Below are positions 57,018 to 64,000 of a stretch of DNA of 64,000 nucleotides, piece after piece (within the stretch, counting starts at the first letter, position 1; each line of letters opens with the position of its first letter). The notes under the pieces are model-generated. The model did no database searches and was not told the DNA's origin. It was given only the letters and a program-made list of their open reading frames with translations. The position numbers were made by a program, and so were the translations under genes. Source of the DNA: Pseudomonas asplenii. Lineage in GTDB: Bacteria; Pseudomonadota; Gammaproteobacteria; Pseudomonadales; Pseudomonadaceae. The stretch covers positions 155,875 through 219,874 of the forward strand of contig NZ_JSYZ01000003.1 of NCBI RefSeq assembly GCF_001293465.1, read 5' to 3'.

Positions 57018-57041
57018 CTCTATCCCTAAAACTATCCTGAT
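57018..57041. repeat. 24-nt motif shared with the integrase upstream region
   Basis: CTCTATCC(C)TAAAACTA(T)CCT(G)AT differs at three of 24 positions from 63931-63954, just upstream of the P4-type integrase. The same orientation at both sides of the island suggests integrase arm-type sites or remnants of the same promoter. Confidence 0.55.
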
Positions 57042-57309
57042 ACCACCGCCCATTCGTACTCCAAACGCAGGTGTGGGGCTGGTGGCATCGCATCGCGCCG
57101 GTTGCCTACGACCTTGTGACGCTGAATCCTAGCAGTAGGCCAGCCACTTTCAGCCATTTAGATCTATAGAAACAACATGTCATTTAGCTGCAGATGCAGT
57201 ATAAGCCATTAATTTTTATAGATTTTTATCAAATTCTTAGGGGCGGCTCGGGAGAGCCTAGACTGCTAACGGTAGGAGCTCTGCATCGTGGCTTTGGCGC
57301 GTATTTTTT
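57042..57309. other. AT-rich leader of the island operon
   Basis: About 270 bp between the arm-like motif and the operon promoter. No ORF with a credible start is seen. It contains a run of AT-rich sequence (around 57190-57240) that could be an entry site for H-NS/MvaT-type silencers. Confidence 0.4.
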
Positions 57310-57339
57310 TTGACAGACGGTACGTGGAGAACTGATAAT
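57310..57339 (+). promoter_or_regulatory. Near-consensus sigma-70 promoter of the island operon
   Basis: -35 TTGACA (57310-57315, perfect) and -10 GATAAT (57334-57339, five of six) are 18 bp apart. The expected start of transcription near 57346 leaves a short leader before the first ATG at 57359. Confidence 0.7.
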
Positions 57340-57358
57340 TTAGGGTCATGAGCAGGGG

Positions 57359-57547
57359 ATGTGTGTGATAATGGAGGGCTTTGTAGATGCTGGTAAGCTT
57401 TGCAGGCAAGGGTTGGCTGCTCAATCTAGCATCGGGTTTCTTAGGCTGAGAGACCTAATGACAAATCATGACATATACTCAAAGGAGTCTCTTTCCGAGG
57501 TGAATTATGATTACCGTCCATCGCTTGCTTCGACTGTTGAAGTATGA
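57359..57547 (+). CDS. Small ORF, translationally coupled to the HD gene
   Basis: 62 aa, starting ~13 nt downstream of the predicted transcription start. Its TGA overlaps the ATG of the HD gene (ATGA), as expected of real operon genes. An AGGGG motif is very close to the ATG; an inner ATG at 57371 is an alternative. The protein (GFVDAGKLCRQGLAAQSSIG) has no recognised domain or membrane helix. It could be a leader peptide, an antitoxin-like regulator or spurious. Confidence 0.5.
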   Translation: MCVIMEGFVDAGKLCRQGLAAQSSIGFLRLRDLMTNHDIYSKESLSEVNYDYRPSLASTVEV

Positions 57548-58617
57548 CGCATAAATTGTTTGACAGTATCGCAATGTGGCCGGCTGCCACAGACGACCCT
57601 GATACCATTTACTATTGGATTAACTCAGTAGTAAATGATGATGTCATGTCTCTTATTTTGCAATCCAAAGCTTTTAAAAGACTGTACGATATATCTTTTC
57701 TTGGTGCGCTAGATTACACACATCCAGGCACTGAAAAAATTTCGAAAAAAAATAGAAGTCGTGCTGAACATTCTTTGCATGTGGCGGCACTTGCTGCCTA
57801 TGTTGCAGAAAAGCGCAATTATGCACCTGAATTAAAGAGGCATTTAATAATTGCAGCGCTTTTACATGATGTAGGGCACGCGCCACTCTCACATAGTGCT
57901 GAGCCACTAATAAAAAAGAAAATAGGATACGGGCACCACGAAGCGGGCGAGCAGATAATCGATGGCAAGCAACAGCTTGGCAAAGATCTTAGCCTGAACC
58001 TTAAAAAATACTGCGACCTGAGCTTCATTCATTCATTGTTGAATATGAAAGCTTCCCAGGAAGATGGTGGTGATCTTTTTTATAGTCCTATAAATATAGA
58101 TACAATTGACGGAATTACTCGTTCGCACACTTATTTTACTGGGTTTTCTTCAGCTCATTCAACGCTAGCTATTGCGCGTGCTTCGTTTATCAGTGCCCCG
58201 TCGAAAGATCACAGAATTTTAGACGACTTCTGGATGATGAAAGAGCGGGTTTATTCAGGCTTGATTAATGATGAAATTGGCCTTATATCCGACAAGACGA
58301 GCGAGATTTTCTTTCTGGAGTCGTCAGTTTGTTTGAGTGAAGGCGACCTGTACAAAAGCGAGAAAAGTTGGCAGCAGACACATAAGCCATTATTTGCTCG
58401 CTTGAACAGCATATTGAAAAAAAAATCTGCGCCAAGTTGGTTCTCAAACGCTCAAGTAAGCTTTGTTCATAGAAAGTATTTTGTGTTGCCTGATCGAGAT
58501 GATAATACTCGCTATGGCTGCAAGAAAGAGAAGAAGATCAGACGTTTTGATATAAAAGTCGAGCCTGACAACAGGCAGCACTCAATGAAGTTAAATGGAA
58601 TTATCAATGAGCATTGA
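57544..58617 (+). CDS. HD-domain phosphohydrolase (dNTPase/SAMHD1-like)
   Basis: 357 aa. The HD metal site is complete: His76 (RAEHSLHVAAL), His108-Asp109 (ALLHDVGHAPLSHSAEP) and a later Asp in SPINIDTIDGITRSH. The DVGHAPLSH motif and overall layout match dGTPase/SAMHD1/YdhJ-type enzymes, so dNTP or nucleotide hydrolysis is the best guess. The C-terminal ~100 residues are basic and without a recognised domain. The DNA is AT-rich (for example 18 G/C in the 60 bases from 58081), unlike the host. It overlaps both neighbours. Confidence 0.87.
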   Translation: MTHKLFDSIAMWPAATDDPDTIYYWINSVVNDDVMSLILQSKAFKRLYDISFLGALDYTHPGTEKISKKNRSRAEHSLHVAALAAYVAEKRNYAPELKRHLIIAALLHDVGHAPLSHSAEPLIKKKIGYGHHEAGEQIIDGKQQLGKDLSLNLKKYCDLSFIHSLLNMKASQEDGGDLFYSPINIDTIDGITRSHTYFTGFSSAHSTLAIARASFISAPSKDHRILDDFWMMKERVYSGLINDEIGLISDKTSEIFFLESSVCLSEGDLYKSEKSWQQTHKPLFARLNSILKKKSAPSWFSNAQVSFVHRKYFVLPDRDDNTRYGCKKEKKIRRFDIKVEPDNRQHSMKLNGIINEH

Positions 58618-59602
58618 ACGGTTCTCGGAATTTAAGTCCATAGATGCAGCGTATAAGCACTCTGCAGATGTAATTAATTCTTTGAGGAAGGATCTTGAGT
58701 CGGCACTATCAGGAAGCGACTTCAAAGATAGGTTGACTATAGTTACAACTGGCTCTTTTGGTCGAGGTGAGGCGTCGGCAGAGTCAGATCTTGATCTGTT
58801 CATATTTTTTGATTCTGATAAGTCTGAAGATAGCTTGTATGAGGAAAAGAAATCCATTCAGGGTGTGGTCGATAAGTATATAAAAAAGTCTGCCGGGGAT
58901 ACTGGGACTTTCGGCTCAGAAGCAGTCGTGAATTTTAGTGAAATGTTACAGAATCTTGGTGGGGACAAAGATCTCAATGTTTTGCTGACTCGGCGAATGT
59001 TGTTCCTGCTTGAAGGTAAGTGGCTGTACGGGGAAGAGCGCTTTAAATCGTACCGAACAGATCTATTAAACAAGTATATCAAGGCGGGAGACCCGGAAAA
59101 GCAAATATCCCGATTTCTCCTCAATGATATAATTCGTTATTATAGAACGATTGCTACTGATTTCGAATTTAAAGTTTCTGAAAATAGTAAATCGTGGGGG
59201 CTTCGGAATGTTAAGCTTCGTTTTTCACGCAAGCTTCTATATTTTGGTGGTGTGATCTCCGTGGCCGAGACAGCTTTTGTCGCGCAGGCAAATAAAAATC
59301 AATTGATTGCAGATATTTTGGACAAAACTGTACTTGAGCGAGTTCAAGATTTAGGCGCAGAGAATGCTCATACTACTGAGATTCTTAATATATACCAAGA
59401 TTTCTTGGCGACAATTGAATGCCCCAAAAACAGAGAGATCTTGGAGGGGGTGACAAAGGGTAATCGTACGGATTCCAAATTATTCTTACAGATGCGAGAA
59501 AAAAGTAAAGAATTCTCTAAAGTCTTGGATAATTGGCTAAAATTACAATATCCGGATGGTGAAAGTGGCCCTCACCCTATTCATAATGCTTTAATTTTTT
59601 AA
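58595..59602 (+). CDS. Nucleotidyltransferase with GlnD/DUF294-type core
   Basis: 335 aa (331 from an inner ATG at 58607). The nucleotidyltransferase motif TTGSFGRGEASAESDLDLFI has the G-S pair (53-54) and metal-binding Asp65 and Asp67. A second conserved block, LLTRRMLFLLEGKWLYGEE, resembles GlnD/DUF294 relatives. The remaining C-terminal half is helical. It overlaps the HD gene by 23 nt. It could transfer a nucleotide to protein, RNA or a small molecule, or make a nucleotide signal; no CD-NTase assignment is justified by eye. Confidence 0.85.
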   Translation: MELSMSIERFSEFKSIDAAYKHSADVINSLRKDLESALSGSDFKDRLTIVTTGSFGRGEASAESDLDLFIFFDSDKSEDSLYEEKKSIQGVVDKYIKKSAGDTGTFGSEAVVNFSEMLQNLGGDKDLNVLLTRRMLFLLEGKWLYGEERFKSYRTDLLNKYIKAGDPEKQISRFLLNDIIRYYRTIATDFEFKVSENSKSWGLRNVKLRFSRKLLYFGGVISVAETAFVAQANKNQLIADILDKTVLERVQDLGAENAHTTEILNIYQDFLATIECPKNREILEGVTKGNRTDSKLFLQMREKSKEFSKVLDNWLKLQYPDGESGPHPIHNALIF

Positions 59603-59608
59603 TACAGA

Positions 59609-60121
59609 GTGCCAGCTGTGATATTGTACGTTCGACATGGCCAAACGGATTGCAATAGTAGTAATTTATGGATGGGGAGCATTGACTCCCCTCTTAATAA
59701 AGAAGGTCGTATTCAAGCTGAAAATGTGGCTACAGAGCTTTCAGGTATTTTTATAGATAAGATTTATAGCAGTCCATTGGTTAGAGCATACGAAACTGCT
59801 CAGTTTATAGCTGAGAAGCAAAAAAAACTACCTGAGATTGTAATTTTGCCTGGTTTGAGGGAGCGCTGTTTTGGGGAGCTCGAAGGAACAGTCAAAGATG
59901 AGGTGACCAGAAGAAATTTAGCTCTTTACTCTGGTGTGGAGAGTGAAGGGGACTTTGCTGGACGTATTGAATATTCTATGTCTTCTATTGACAAAAATGG
60001 GCTCGTCTTGATCGTGTCTCACTCGGCCGTATTTCGCTGCCTAATAGAAAAACTTGGCTATTCGACCACTCCATCGCTGGAGAGAATTATGAACTGCCAG
60101 ATCGTACAATTGGATATTTAA
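59609..60121 (+). CDS. Histidine phosphatase (phosphoglycerate-mutase-like)
   Basis: 170 aa. The RHG phospho-His motif is ILYVRHGQTDCN, the acid is in RERCFGELEG, and the second His in IVSHSAVFRC. It starts at GTG six bases after the nucleotidyltransferase stop; a GTG three codons later is also possible. Short for the family but complete. In this operon it could dephosphorylate a nucleotide product, similar to alpha-ribazole or nucleoside phosphatases. Confidence 0.87.
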   Translation: MPAVILYVRHGQTDCNSSNLWMGSIDSPLNKEGRIQAENVATELSGIFIDKIYSSPLVRAYETAQFIAEKQKKLPEIVILPGLRERCFGELEGTVKDEVTRRNLALYSGVESEGDFAGRIEYSMSSIDKNGLVLIVSHSAVFRCLIEKLGYSTTPSLERIMNCQIVQLDI

Positions 60122-60402
60122 AGTTGATGGAATTAACTCCTCAGTGTTAACGGATTTTATTGAGTGCTGATAACGGCAGTATTCGCTACCGGCAGTGGTT
60201 CAAATAACTAACCTCAGGTCAGATACTATTTTTAAAGATTTATATCTTTCTTAAGCTGATCTGCTGTCGCAGGTGCATCTTAAGACTTGAGTGAATGAAT
60301 AGTTTTTATGCTTTATCGGTTTACTGAATGATTGGGGCTGCTGTCTTGTGAGGTTTAGGCGCCGGTATTGTCGGTCTTAAATGTCAAGTATTGGGCTATC
60401 GG
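60122..60402. other. AT-rich intergenic region
   Basis: About 280 bp between the end of the cargo operon and the convergent integrase partner gene. I see no ORF and no clear terminator hairpin. Confidence 0.4.
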
Positions 60403-60678
60403 TTAAAGCTTAAATATCCATGACTTTTTCAACCGTAGCGAAAGTAGTCGTGCAGTTAGCATGTAGTAATAGCGCGTTGCGTCGCTATTCTTGCTTAGGC
60501 GATGTTCGAGAAACCAAACAACATGCTTTCTCTGCCAAGCCCAAGGCGTCTGTCGCTGCCAACGCTCTGAGATTTCTGCTTGGATGACTCTCGCCTGCCG
60601 CAAATGGCGTTGTTGTGTGGAATGCGATCCGGTCAGCACCGCAGCCAAGAACAGCTCCATATCGAATACCTTATTCAT
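60403..60678 (-). CDS. Small protein coupled to the tyrosine recombinase
   Basis: 91 aa, overlapping the recombinase stop by 4 nt (ATGA). Basic and tryptophan-rich (SERWQRQTPWAWQRKHVVWF), helical. Coupling and position suggest an accessory factor of the recombinase, such as a directionality or DNA-bending protein, but no domain is recognised. Confidence 0.65.
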   Translation of the reverse strand: MNKVFDMELFLAAVLTGSHSTQQRHLRQARVIQAEISERWQRQTPWAWQRKHVVWFLEHRLSKNSDATRYYYMLTARLLSLRLKKSWIFKL

Positions 60679-61655
60679 CTGCGACCTCCTACGTAGGCAG
60701 CGACAACGTCGATCCGACCGTGCCCCAGCTCATAGCTGATTTGCCGTCGGGCTTCACGATCAAGGTTTCTATCTGCCAAGGAGCATTGGCCACCGTTGAT
60801 AGGCGCACGGTGTTGGGTGATTTGCTCATAGCGCTCACATGCGTACGCCGCTCGTAGCTCATGGAAGCCTTTGAGGTTGTGTGTATGAAGGATGGCCCGC
60901 GCAGGGCGAATGATTTCTTGCAGAAGATTCAGGTAGCTTTCGTGTTGCGCAATCAGGTTGCGGCTACCCGCAGGCGACACCTGCCATGCAAACTCAAGTG
61001 CACCTCGAACATGGTCGTCCACCGCAATCCAACGTGGTGCCGAGGCGCCGGAGCGACCGCCTTTGGTGCCATCCTGAATGTTAATCCTGCCTAGGTCGTT
61101 AGCCTCACGGCTTAGCCGTGACAGGTCAGCCAAGATGGCCTCACGCAAGCGCATGCCGGTGGCTCGCGCCAACATTACGATCGCGGCGGCCCGTGGCTGA
61201 TGATGGCGGCAAAGCGTATCGACGATCTGCTTAACCTGTTCGCGGTCTTGGCCTTGCGGCACTGAATGTCGAACCCCGGTGCGCTGCGTACCCAATGCCT
61301 TGCTCGGACTTGGCAATTTCACGCACTGATCACCGCGAAGCGCCGCCATGGTCCTGTTAACGCTGGATATCCGATTTTGTGCGGTGCTGACAGCAAGGTC
61401 ACCGCGCCTAACCATGTCGCGCAGGTAGGCCGCATAGTCGGCCAACACCTCCCGATCAATCAGCTGCGCATCATTAATACCGGGCCCTTGTTCGGAGCGG
61501 CACCACTTCACGAATGCCTGCCATCGATCACAGTGTGCCCTCACCGTGCCGTAGTGGCCGCCGCCGAACATGTCTTTCAGCGCCTGTGGCCCTGCATAGC
61601 TCAACTGCCTGCCGTAGCCGAAATTGCGGCCATCGCGTCTACCCACCAATGCCAT
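60675..61655 (-). CDS. Tyrosine recombinase (phage integrase N-terminal / Integrase_1 type)
   Basis: 326 aa from the ATG with GAGGTGA ~7 nt upstream (an in-frame ATG 15 codons earlier lacks a good site). An N-terminal SAM-like DNA-binding domain (WQAFVKWCRSEQG) precedes the catalytic domain with Arg in GMRLREAI, HELRAAYACERY, and the final His...Tyr in ELGHGRIDVVAAYVGGRR. Likely catalyses island integration/excision or dimer resolution. GC content is back near that of the host, in contrast to the adjacent cargo. Confidence 0.87.
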   Translation of the reverse strand: MALVGRRDGRNFGYGRQLSYAGPQALKDMFGGGHYGTVRAHCDRWQAFVKWCRSEQGPGINDAQLIDREVLADYAAYLRDMVRRGDLAVSTAQNRISSVNRTMAALRGDQCVKLPSPSKALGTQRTGVRHSVPQGQDREQVKQIVDTLCRHHQPRAAAIVMLARATGMRLREAILADLSRLSREANDLGRINIQDGTKGGRSGASAPRWIAVDDHVRGALEFAWQVSPAGSRNLIAQHESYLNLLQEIIRPARAILHTHNLKGFHELRAAYACERYEQITQHRAPINGGQCSLADRNLDREARRQISYELGHGRIDVVAAYVGGRR

Positions 61656-61926
61656 ATCGGTCACCTCATCTTCTGCTCTCCAGTCCTCGCCCCACGTCAT
61701 CCCGCCAAGAATGCTGAGTGTTATCAGGGATCAAGGCCCCTGCGACCTGTGGGGATGTCCTCTAACGCGGGACTGGCGGCTCCTTACGTCCGGGAACTAG
61801 GGCATCTCATGATCTGGCCTCCTTAACACCGTTGCCGGTGGGCGGGTGGAGGCAGTGCTGGCTGACGAAACCAGCACCTGAAGCTCCTGAGCCGGGTGAA
61901 CGCAGCAATGCGGTGACCGGGGCATG

Positions 61927-61943
61927 CCTGACTGTCAGTCAGG
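61927..61943. promoter_or_regulatory. Short palindrome, candidate operator
   Basis: CCTGACTG-T-CAGTCAGG is a perfect 8-bp inverted repeat about one central base. It is ~270 bp upstream of the first recombinase start. Confidence 0.4.
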
Positions 61944-62077
61944 TGCAGTCCATTCCTTGGTCTGCGGCACCATCATCTACAGCGCTGTTGCTGGTGACAT
62001 CGGCATTTGTCACGCCGATTGTCACGAGGGGGAATGCCGCAAAGCCTTGTGCGATCAGGGCTGCAGCAGTGGTAGAA

Positions 62078-62112
62078 GTGCCCGTCTCTTTCCAGAAGAA
62101 AGAGACGGGCAC
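62078..62112. repeat. Perfect 14-bp hairpin
   Basis: GTGCCCGTCTCTTT and AAAGAGACGGGCAC flank a 7-nt loop. The arms carry A/T runs only inside, so it does not look like a standard terminator. Confidence 0.7.
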
Positions 62113-62345
62113 AGGTTGGTGCAGTATTCGGCCAAGCGGATAGGTTGCTGCAGGGCAGCGAGGTACGGTGTATCTGGCGCACGAGCGCTATATGTGTAAG
62201 AGCATCCATCACATGGGTAGTGACCGTACGAGCTGCCGGATGCGAATCGTACTTGGGCTGAACCACCGCGGGAGCGCCGTGACCTTTAAGGTTCGGGTCA
62301 CTTGGGGGCTGTCATCGACAGCGCTTGCAACTCCCGGTCTACGCC

Positions 62346-62435
62346 TGTGGACAATGTTCGTCAAGTAGAGCAATTTCAGGGATTTGGCGCCTGTGGATAA
62401 AACTATCCCCCGGTGGACATCAGTGGTTTTCCACA
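62346..62435. other. Cluster of DnaA-box-like sequences
   Basis: TGTGGATAA at 62392-62400 is a perfect DnaA box (TTATCCACA reversed). TGTGGACAA (62346-62354) and TTTTCCACA (62427-62435) each differ by one base. Three in 90 bp is suggestive of an origin-like region, but short motifs can recur by chance. Confidence 0.4.
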
Positions 62436-62470
62436 GACGTACGCTGTGCCAGCAGTTTTTTCTTAGGTAT

Positions 62471-62515
62471 GGTCCTTTCAAACGGGGCGGCTTTGCAGCC
62501 CCGTTTGAAAGGACC
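62471..62515. repeat. Perfect 18-bp inverted repeat
   Basis: GGTCCTTTCAAACGGGGC and GCCCCGTTTGAAAGGACC flank a 9-nt loop, ~70 bp beyond the P4-type integrase stop. It is the longest perfect inverted repeat I see in the window apart from REP pairs. It may terminate the integrase transcript or serve as a recombination or transfer structure. Confidence 0.75.
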
Positions 62516-62582
62516 CGCGCGGAGGAGCTTCATGCGGTGCTGTGGGTAACTTCACAGCGAGTTGAGGTGGTGGTGCGGCGGG

Positions 62583-63902
62583 TTACTCGGTCCTCTTGGC
62601 ACTGCGCAGGCGCGTGACGTTCTCGCCCGTCTGCTTGGCAAACTCATGCGGCGTTACATGGTCCTCGCGGTTCGCCTCCAGAAACCGGCTCCACCAGGTC
62701 ATGATCATCCGGCGTTCTTCGAGGAACTCGGCCTTGTGGGTATAAGCGGCCCGCACGTTGTTGCGTTCCTTGTGGCTCATCTGCCGCTCGATAGCCGTCT
62801 CCGACCACAGCCCGGACTCGACCAGCGCACTGCACGCCATGGCCCGGAACCCGTGGCCGCAGATATCCACTTTGGTGTCATAGCCCATCGTCCTTAGCGC
62901 GGCGTTCACCGTGTTCTCGGACATCGGCTTCCACGGTTTGGCATCCCCCGCGAACACCAGGTCGAACTTGCCGGTGATCGCGTGGATCTGCTCAAGCAAA
63001 GCCACTGCCTGCGGCGATAAGGGTACAACGTGGATGTCCCCGGCCATCTTTGTGCCCCTTGTGGAAAACGGCACACCATCCAGCGCCGGGCGGGTATCGG
63101 GGATTTCCCAGATGCCGCGCTTGAGGTCGAACTCGTTCCAGCGGGCGAAGCGCAGTTCACTGGAGCGCACGAACACGTGCAGCGATAGCATCACTGTGAG
63201 GCGCGTGAGCGGACGACCTTTGTAGCCGTCGATACGCGCCTGTAGCTCAGGCAACCGCGATAAGGGTAGTGCGGGTCGATGTGTAACCCGTGGCGTTTTG
63301 ATCGAGCCATCGAGATCGTGAACTGGGTTCGCTGTGATCAGCCGCAGCCGTTTGGCTTCGCGCATGATGCTTTGCAGGTAGTTCTTGATCCTGAGCGCCA
63401 CGTCGATGGTGCCGCGCTTCGTCACGGCTTCCAGTGGCTGCATGAGGTCGTGGGTGTCCAACTCAACGATTGCCCTGGCACCGAGCAAAGGGAACACGTG
63501 AGTCTTCAAGCGGCTGAGCACTGTCTTGGCGTGGCCGGGCGCCCACTTCGGCACCATGCTCGCATGCCAGTCGAGCGCAACGCTTTCGAAGGTGCGGCCG
63601 TTGATCACTGCTTGGGTCTTGGTTTGTTGCTTGTACTGGATGGGATCTATGCCGTTGGCGAGCTGCTGCTTGATCTCGAAGCGCTTGCGGCGTGCGTCGC
63701 CTAGCCCGACCACCGGATAGCTGCCGAGGGCGGTCAGGCCTTCGCGGCCATCGGGTTTCACGTACCTGAGTCGCCAGCCTTTGCGGCCGTTGGGTTGCAC
63801 AAGCAGGTAAAGACCGTCGCCGTCGAAGAGCTTGTACTCGCGCTCTCTGGGCTTTGCCGTGCGACAGGCGGTGTCTGTAAGCGGGGCAGTGGTGCGGGCC
63901 AT
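62583..63902 (-). CDS. P4-type tyrosine integrase
   Basis: 439 aa. An N-terminal arm-binding DUF4102 domain (LTDTACRTAKPREREYKLFD, GLYLLVQPNG), SAM-like core-binding domain, and catalytic domain with Arg in VRSSELRFARW, HGFR in DICGHGFRAMACSALVE, and Tyr in NNVRAAYTHKAE. P4-type integrases normally insert at tRNA 3' ends and sit next to the intact tRNA, which here would lie just beyond the right edge. It is transcribed away from that edge. Confidence 0.93.
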   Translation of the reverse strand: MARTTAPLTDTACRTAKPREREYKLFDGDGLYLLVQPNGRKGWRLRYVKPDGREGLTALGSYPVVGLGDARRKRFEIKQQLANGIDPIQYKQQTKTQAVINGRTFESVALDWHASMVPKWAPGHAKTVLSRLKTHVFPLLGARAIVELDTHDLMQPLEAVTKRGTIDVALRIKNYLQSIMREAKRLRLITANPVHDLDGSIKTPRVTHRPALPLSRLPELQARIDGYKGRPLTRLTVMLSLHVFVRSSELRFARWNEFDLKRGIWEIPDTRPALDGVPFSTRGTKMAGDIHVVPLSPQAVALLEQIHAITGKFDLVFAGDAKPWKPMSENTVNAALRTMGYDTKVDICGHGFRAMACSALVESGLWSETAIERQMSHKERNNVRAAYTHKAEFLEERRMIMTWWSRFLEANREDHVTPHEFAKQTGENVTRLRSAKRTE

Positions 63903-63954
63903 AAGGGTAGTCTCCGATATCGAAACGGACCTCTATCCTTAAAACTACCCTTAT
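63902..63954. promoter_or_regulatory. Inverted 10-bp repeat flanking the integrase promoter region
   Basis: ATAAGGGTAG (from 63901) and CTACCCTTAT (63945-63954) are perfect inverted copies enclosing the integrase start and its upstream region. The core TAAGGGTA recurs within the gene near 63020 and 63260. The right arm is part of the 24-nt motif shared with 57018. Probable integrase arm-type or autoregulatory sites. Confidence 0.5.
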
Positions 63955-64000
63955 TAGCGCTGGCTACCCCCGGAATCCGACGGAACGCCAAAACGAAAAA

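Larger units (their letters stand above)
61656..62582. other. Structured non-coding region between two recombinase genes
   Basis: About 0.93 kb with no credible gene. It holds the promoter side of the first recombinase, an 8+1+8 palindrome (61927-61943), a 14-bp hairpin (62078-62112), three DnaA-box-like sequences (62346-62435) and an 18-bp perfect inverted repeat (62471-62515). This density suggests a cis-acting region: attachment, origin or transfer site. Confidence 0.6.

Noticed and set aside
56919..57120. Complete tRNA gene near the island edge
   Set aside because: Only a 3'-end-like fragment is visible; no D-arm, anticodon arm or matching 5' acceptor strand could be folded.
57544..60121. 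CBASS-type cyclic-nucleotide defence system
   Set aside because: The nucleotidyltransferase motif is closer to GlnD/DUF294 than to CD-NTases, and no effector (phospholipase, membrane pore, nuclease) or E1/E2/JAB gene is present.
62346..62435. Chromosomal origin of replication
   Set aside because: DnaA-box-like motifs are present, but no dnaA, dnaN or oriC-type AT-rich unwinding repeats are nearby; kept only as an element-origin possibility.

Overview
The window is a GC-rich chromosomal segment of a Pseudomonas, most likely of the P. fluorescens complex. Three things point there. The potFGHI (spuEFGH) genes, the lodAB-type pair, nudE-cysQ, dctBD and rmlBDAC all read as Pseudomonas orthologues. 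Pseudomonas-type REP palindromes (core GCGGGCAAGCCCG) lie in several intergenic gaps. Blocks such as fdhA-like/fdhD/lysR/LysM/yrfG/nudE/cysQ and dctBD/rml follow the order I recall from P. aeruginosa PA5161-PA5181. The species cannot be fixed by eye.

Layout. 1-3.2 kb: end of potF, then potG, potH and potI (polyamine ABC importer). 3.3-11.4 kb: HD phosphohydrolase, GlxA-type regulator, AhpD-like protein with a divergent AraC regulator, an Ntn-hydrolase acylase (HacB-like), a thioredoxin-like membrane protein, an alpha/beta hydrolase and a hotdog thioesterase. 11.4-20.6 kb: one long minus-strand chemosensory operon, in transcription order short MCP, cheY, STAS, cheA, MCP, cheW, cheR, cheD, cheB, NarL/LuxR response regulator. 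20.9-22.6 kb: small membrane and glycine-zipper proteins. 22.8-25.9 kb: LodA-like quinoprotein oxidase with its LodB-like flavoprotein. 26.1-30.3 kb: FdhF/YdeP-like molybdoenzyme, FdhD and a LysR regulator. 30.4-33.9 kb: LysM/BON protein, yrfG, nudE, cysQ, thioesterase. 33.9-40.6 kb: dctBD and rmlBACD (dTDP-rhamnose). 40.7-45.4 kb: a kinase-aminotransferase fusion, agmatine deiminase and a small gene. 45.4-53.3 kb: TonB receptor with a Fur-like box, DsbA-family protein, OprD/OprE-like porin, hydrolase, multicopper oxidase. 53.5-56.1 kb: a broken DUF3800 gene and an unknown Asp-box membrane protein.

From about 56.9 kb to beyond the right edge lies a genomic island. Its left side shows a tRNA-3'-end-like sequence next to a strong terminator hairpin, and a 24-nt motif that recurs just upstream of the P4-type integrase near 63.9 kb. 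The cargo is a visibly AT-rich operon (57.3-60.1 kb) with a near-consensus sigma-70 promoter, a small coupled ORF, an HD phosphohydrolase, a GlnD/DUF294-type nucleotidyltransferase and a histidine phosphatase. Two tyrosine recombinases follow. Between them is a roughly 0.9 kb non-coding region with perfect hairpins and clustered DnaA-box-like sequences. The nucleotide-acting three- or four-gene operon is the best candidate here for an undescribed system, possibly anti-phage; that role is inference from gene content and island setting only.

Other points of note: two copies of a MITE-like element with TA-flanked terminal inverted repeats (5.7 and 30.9 kb); the fused kinase/phospho-lyase-type enzyme next to aguA; paired palindromes 62 bp apart upstream of aguA; and a DUF3800 gene that has lost the segment expected to hold its Asp-Glu-Ser-Gly motif.
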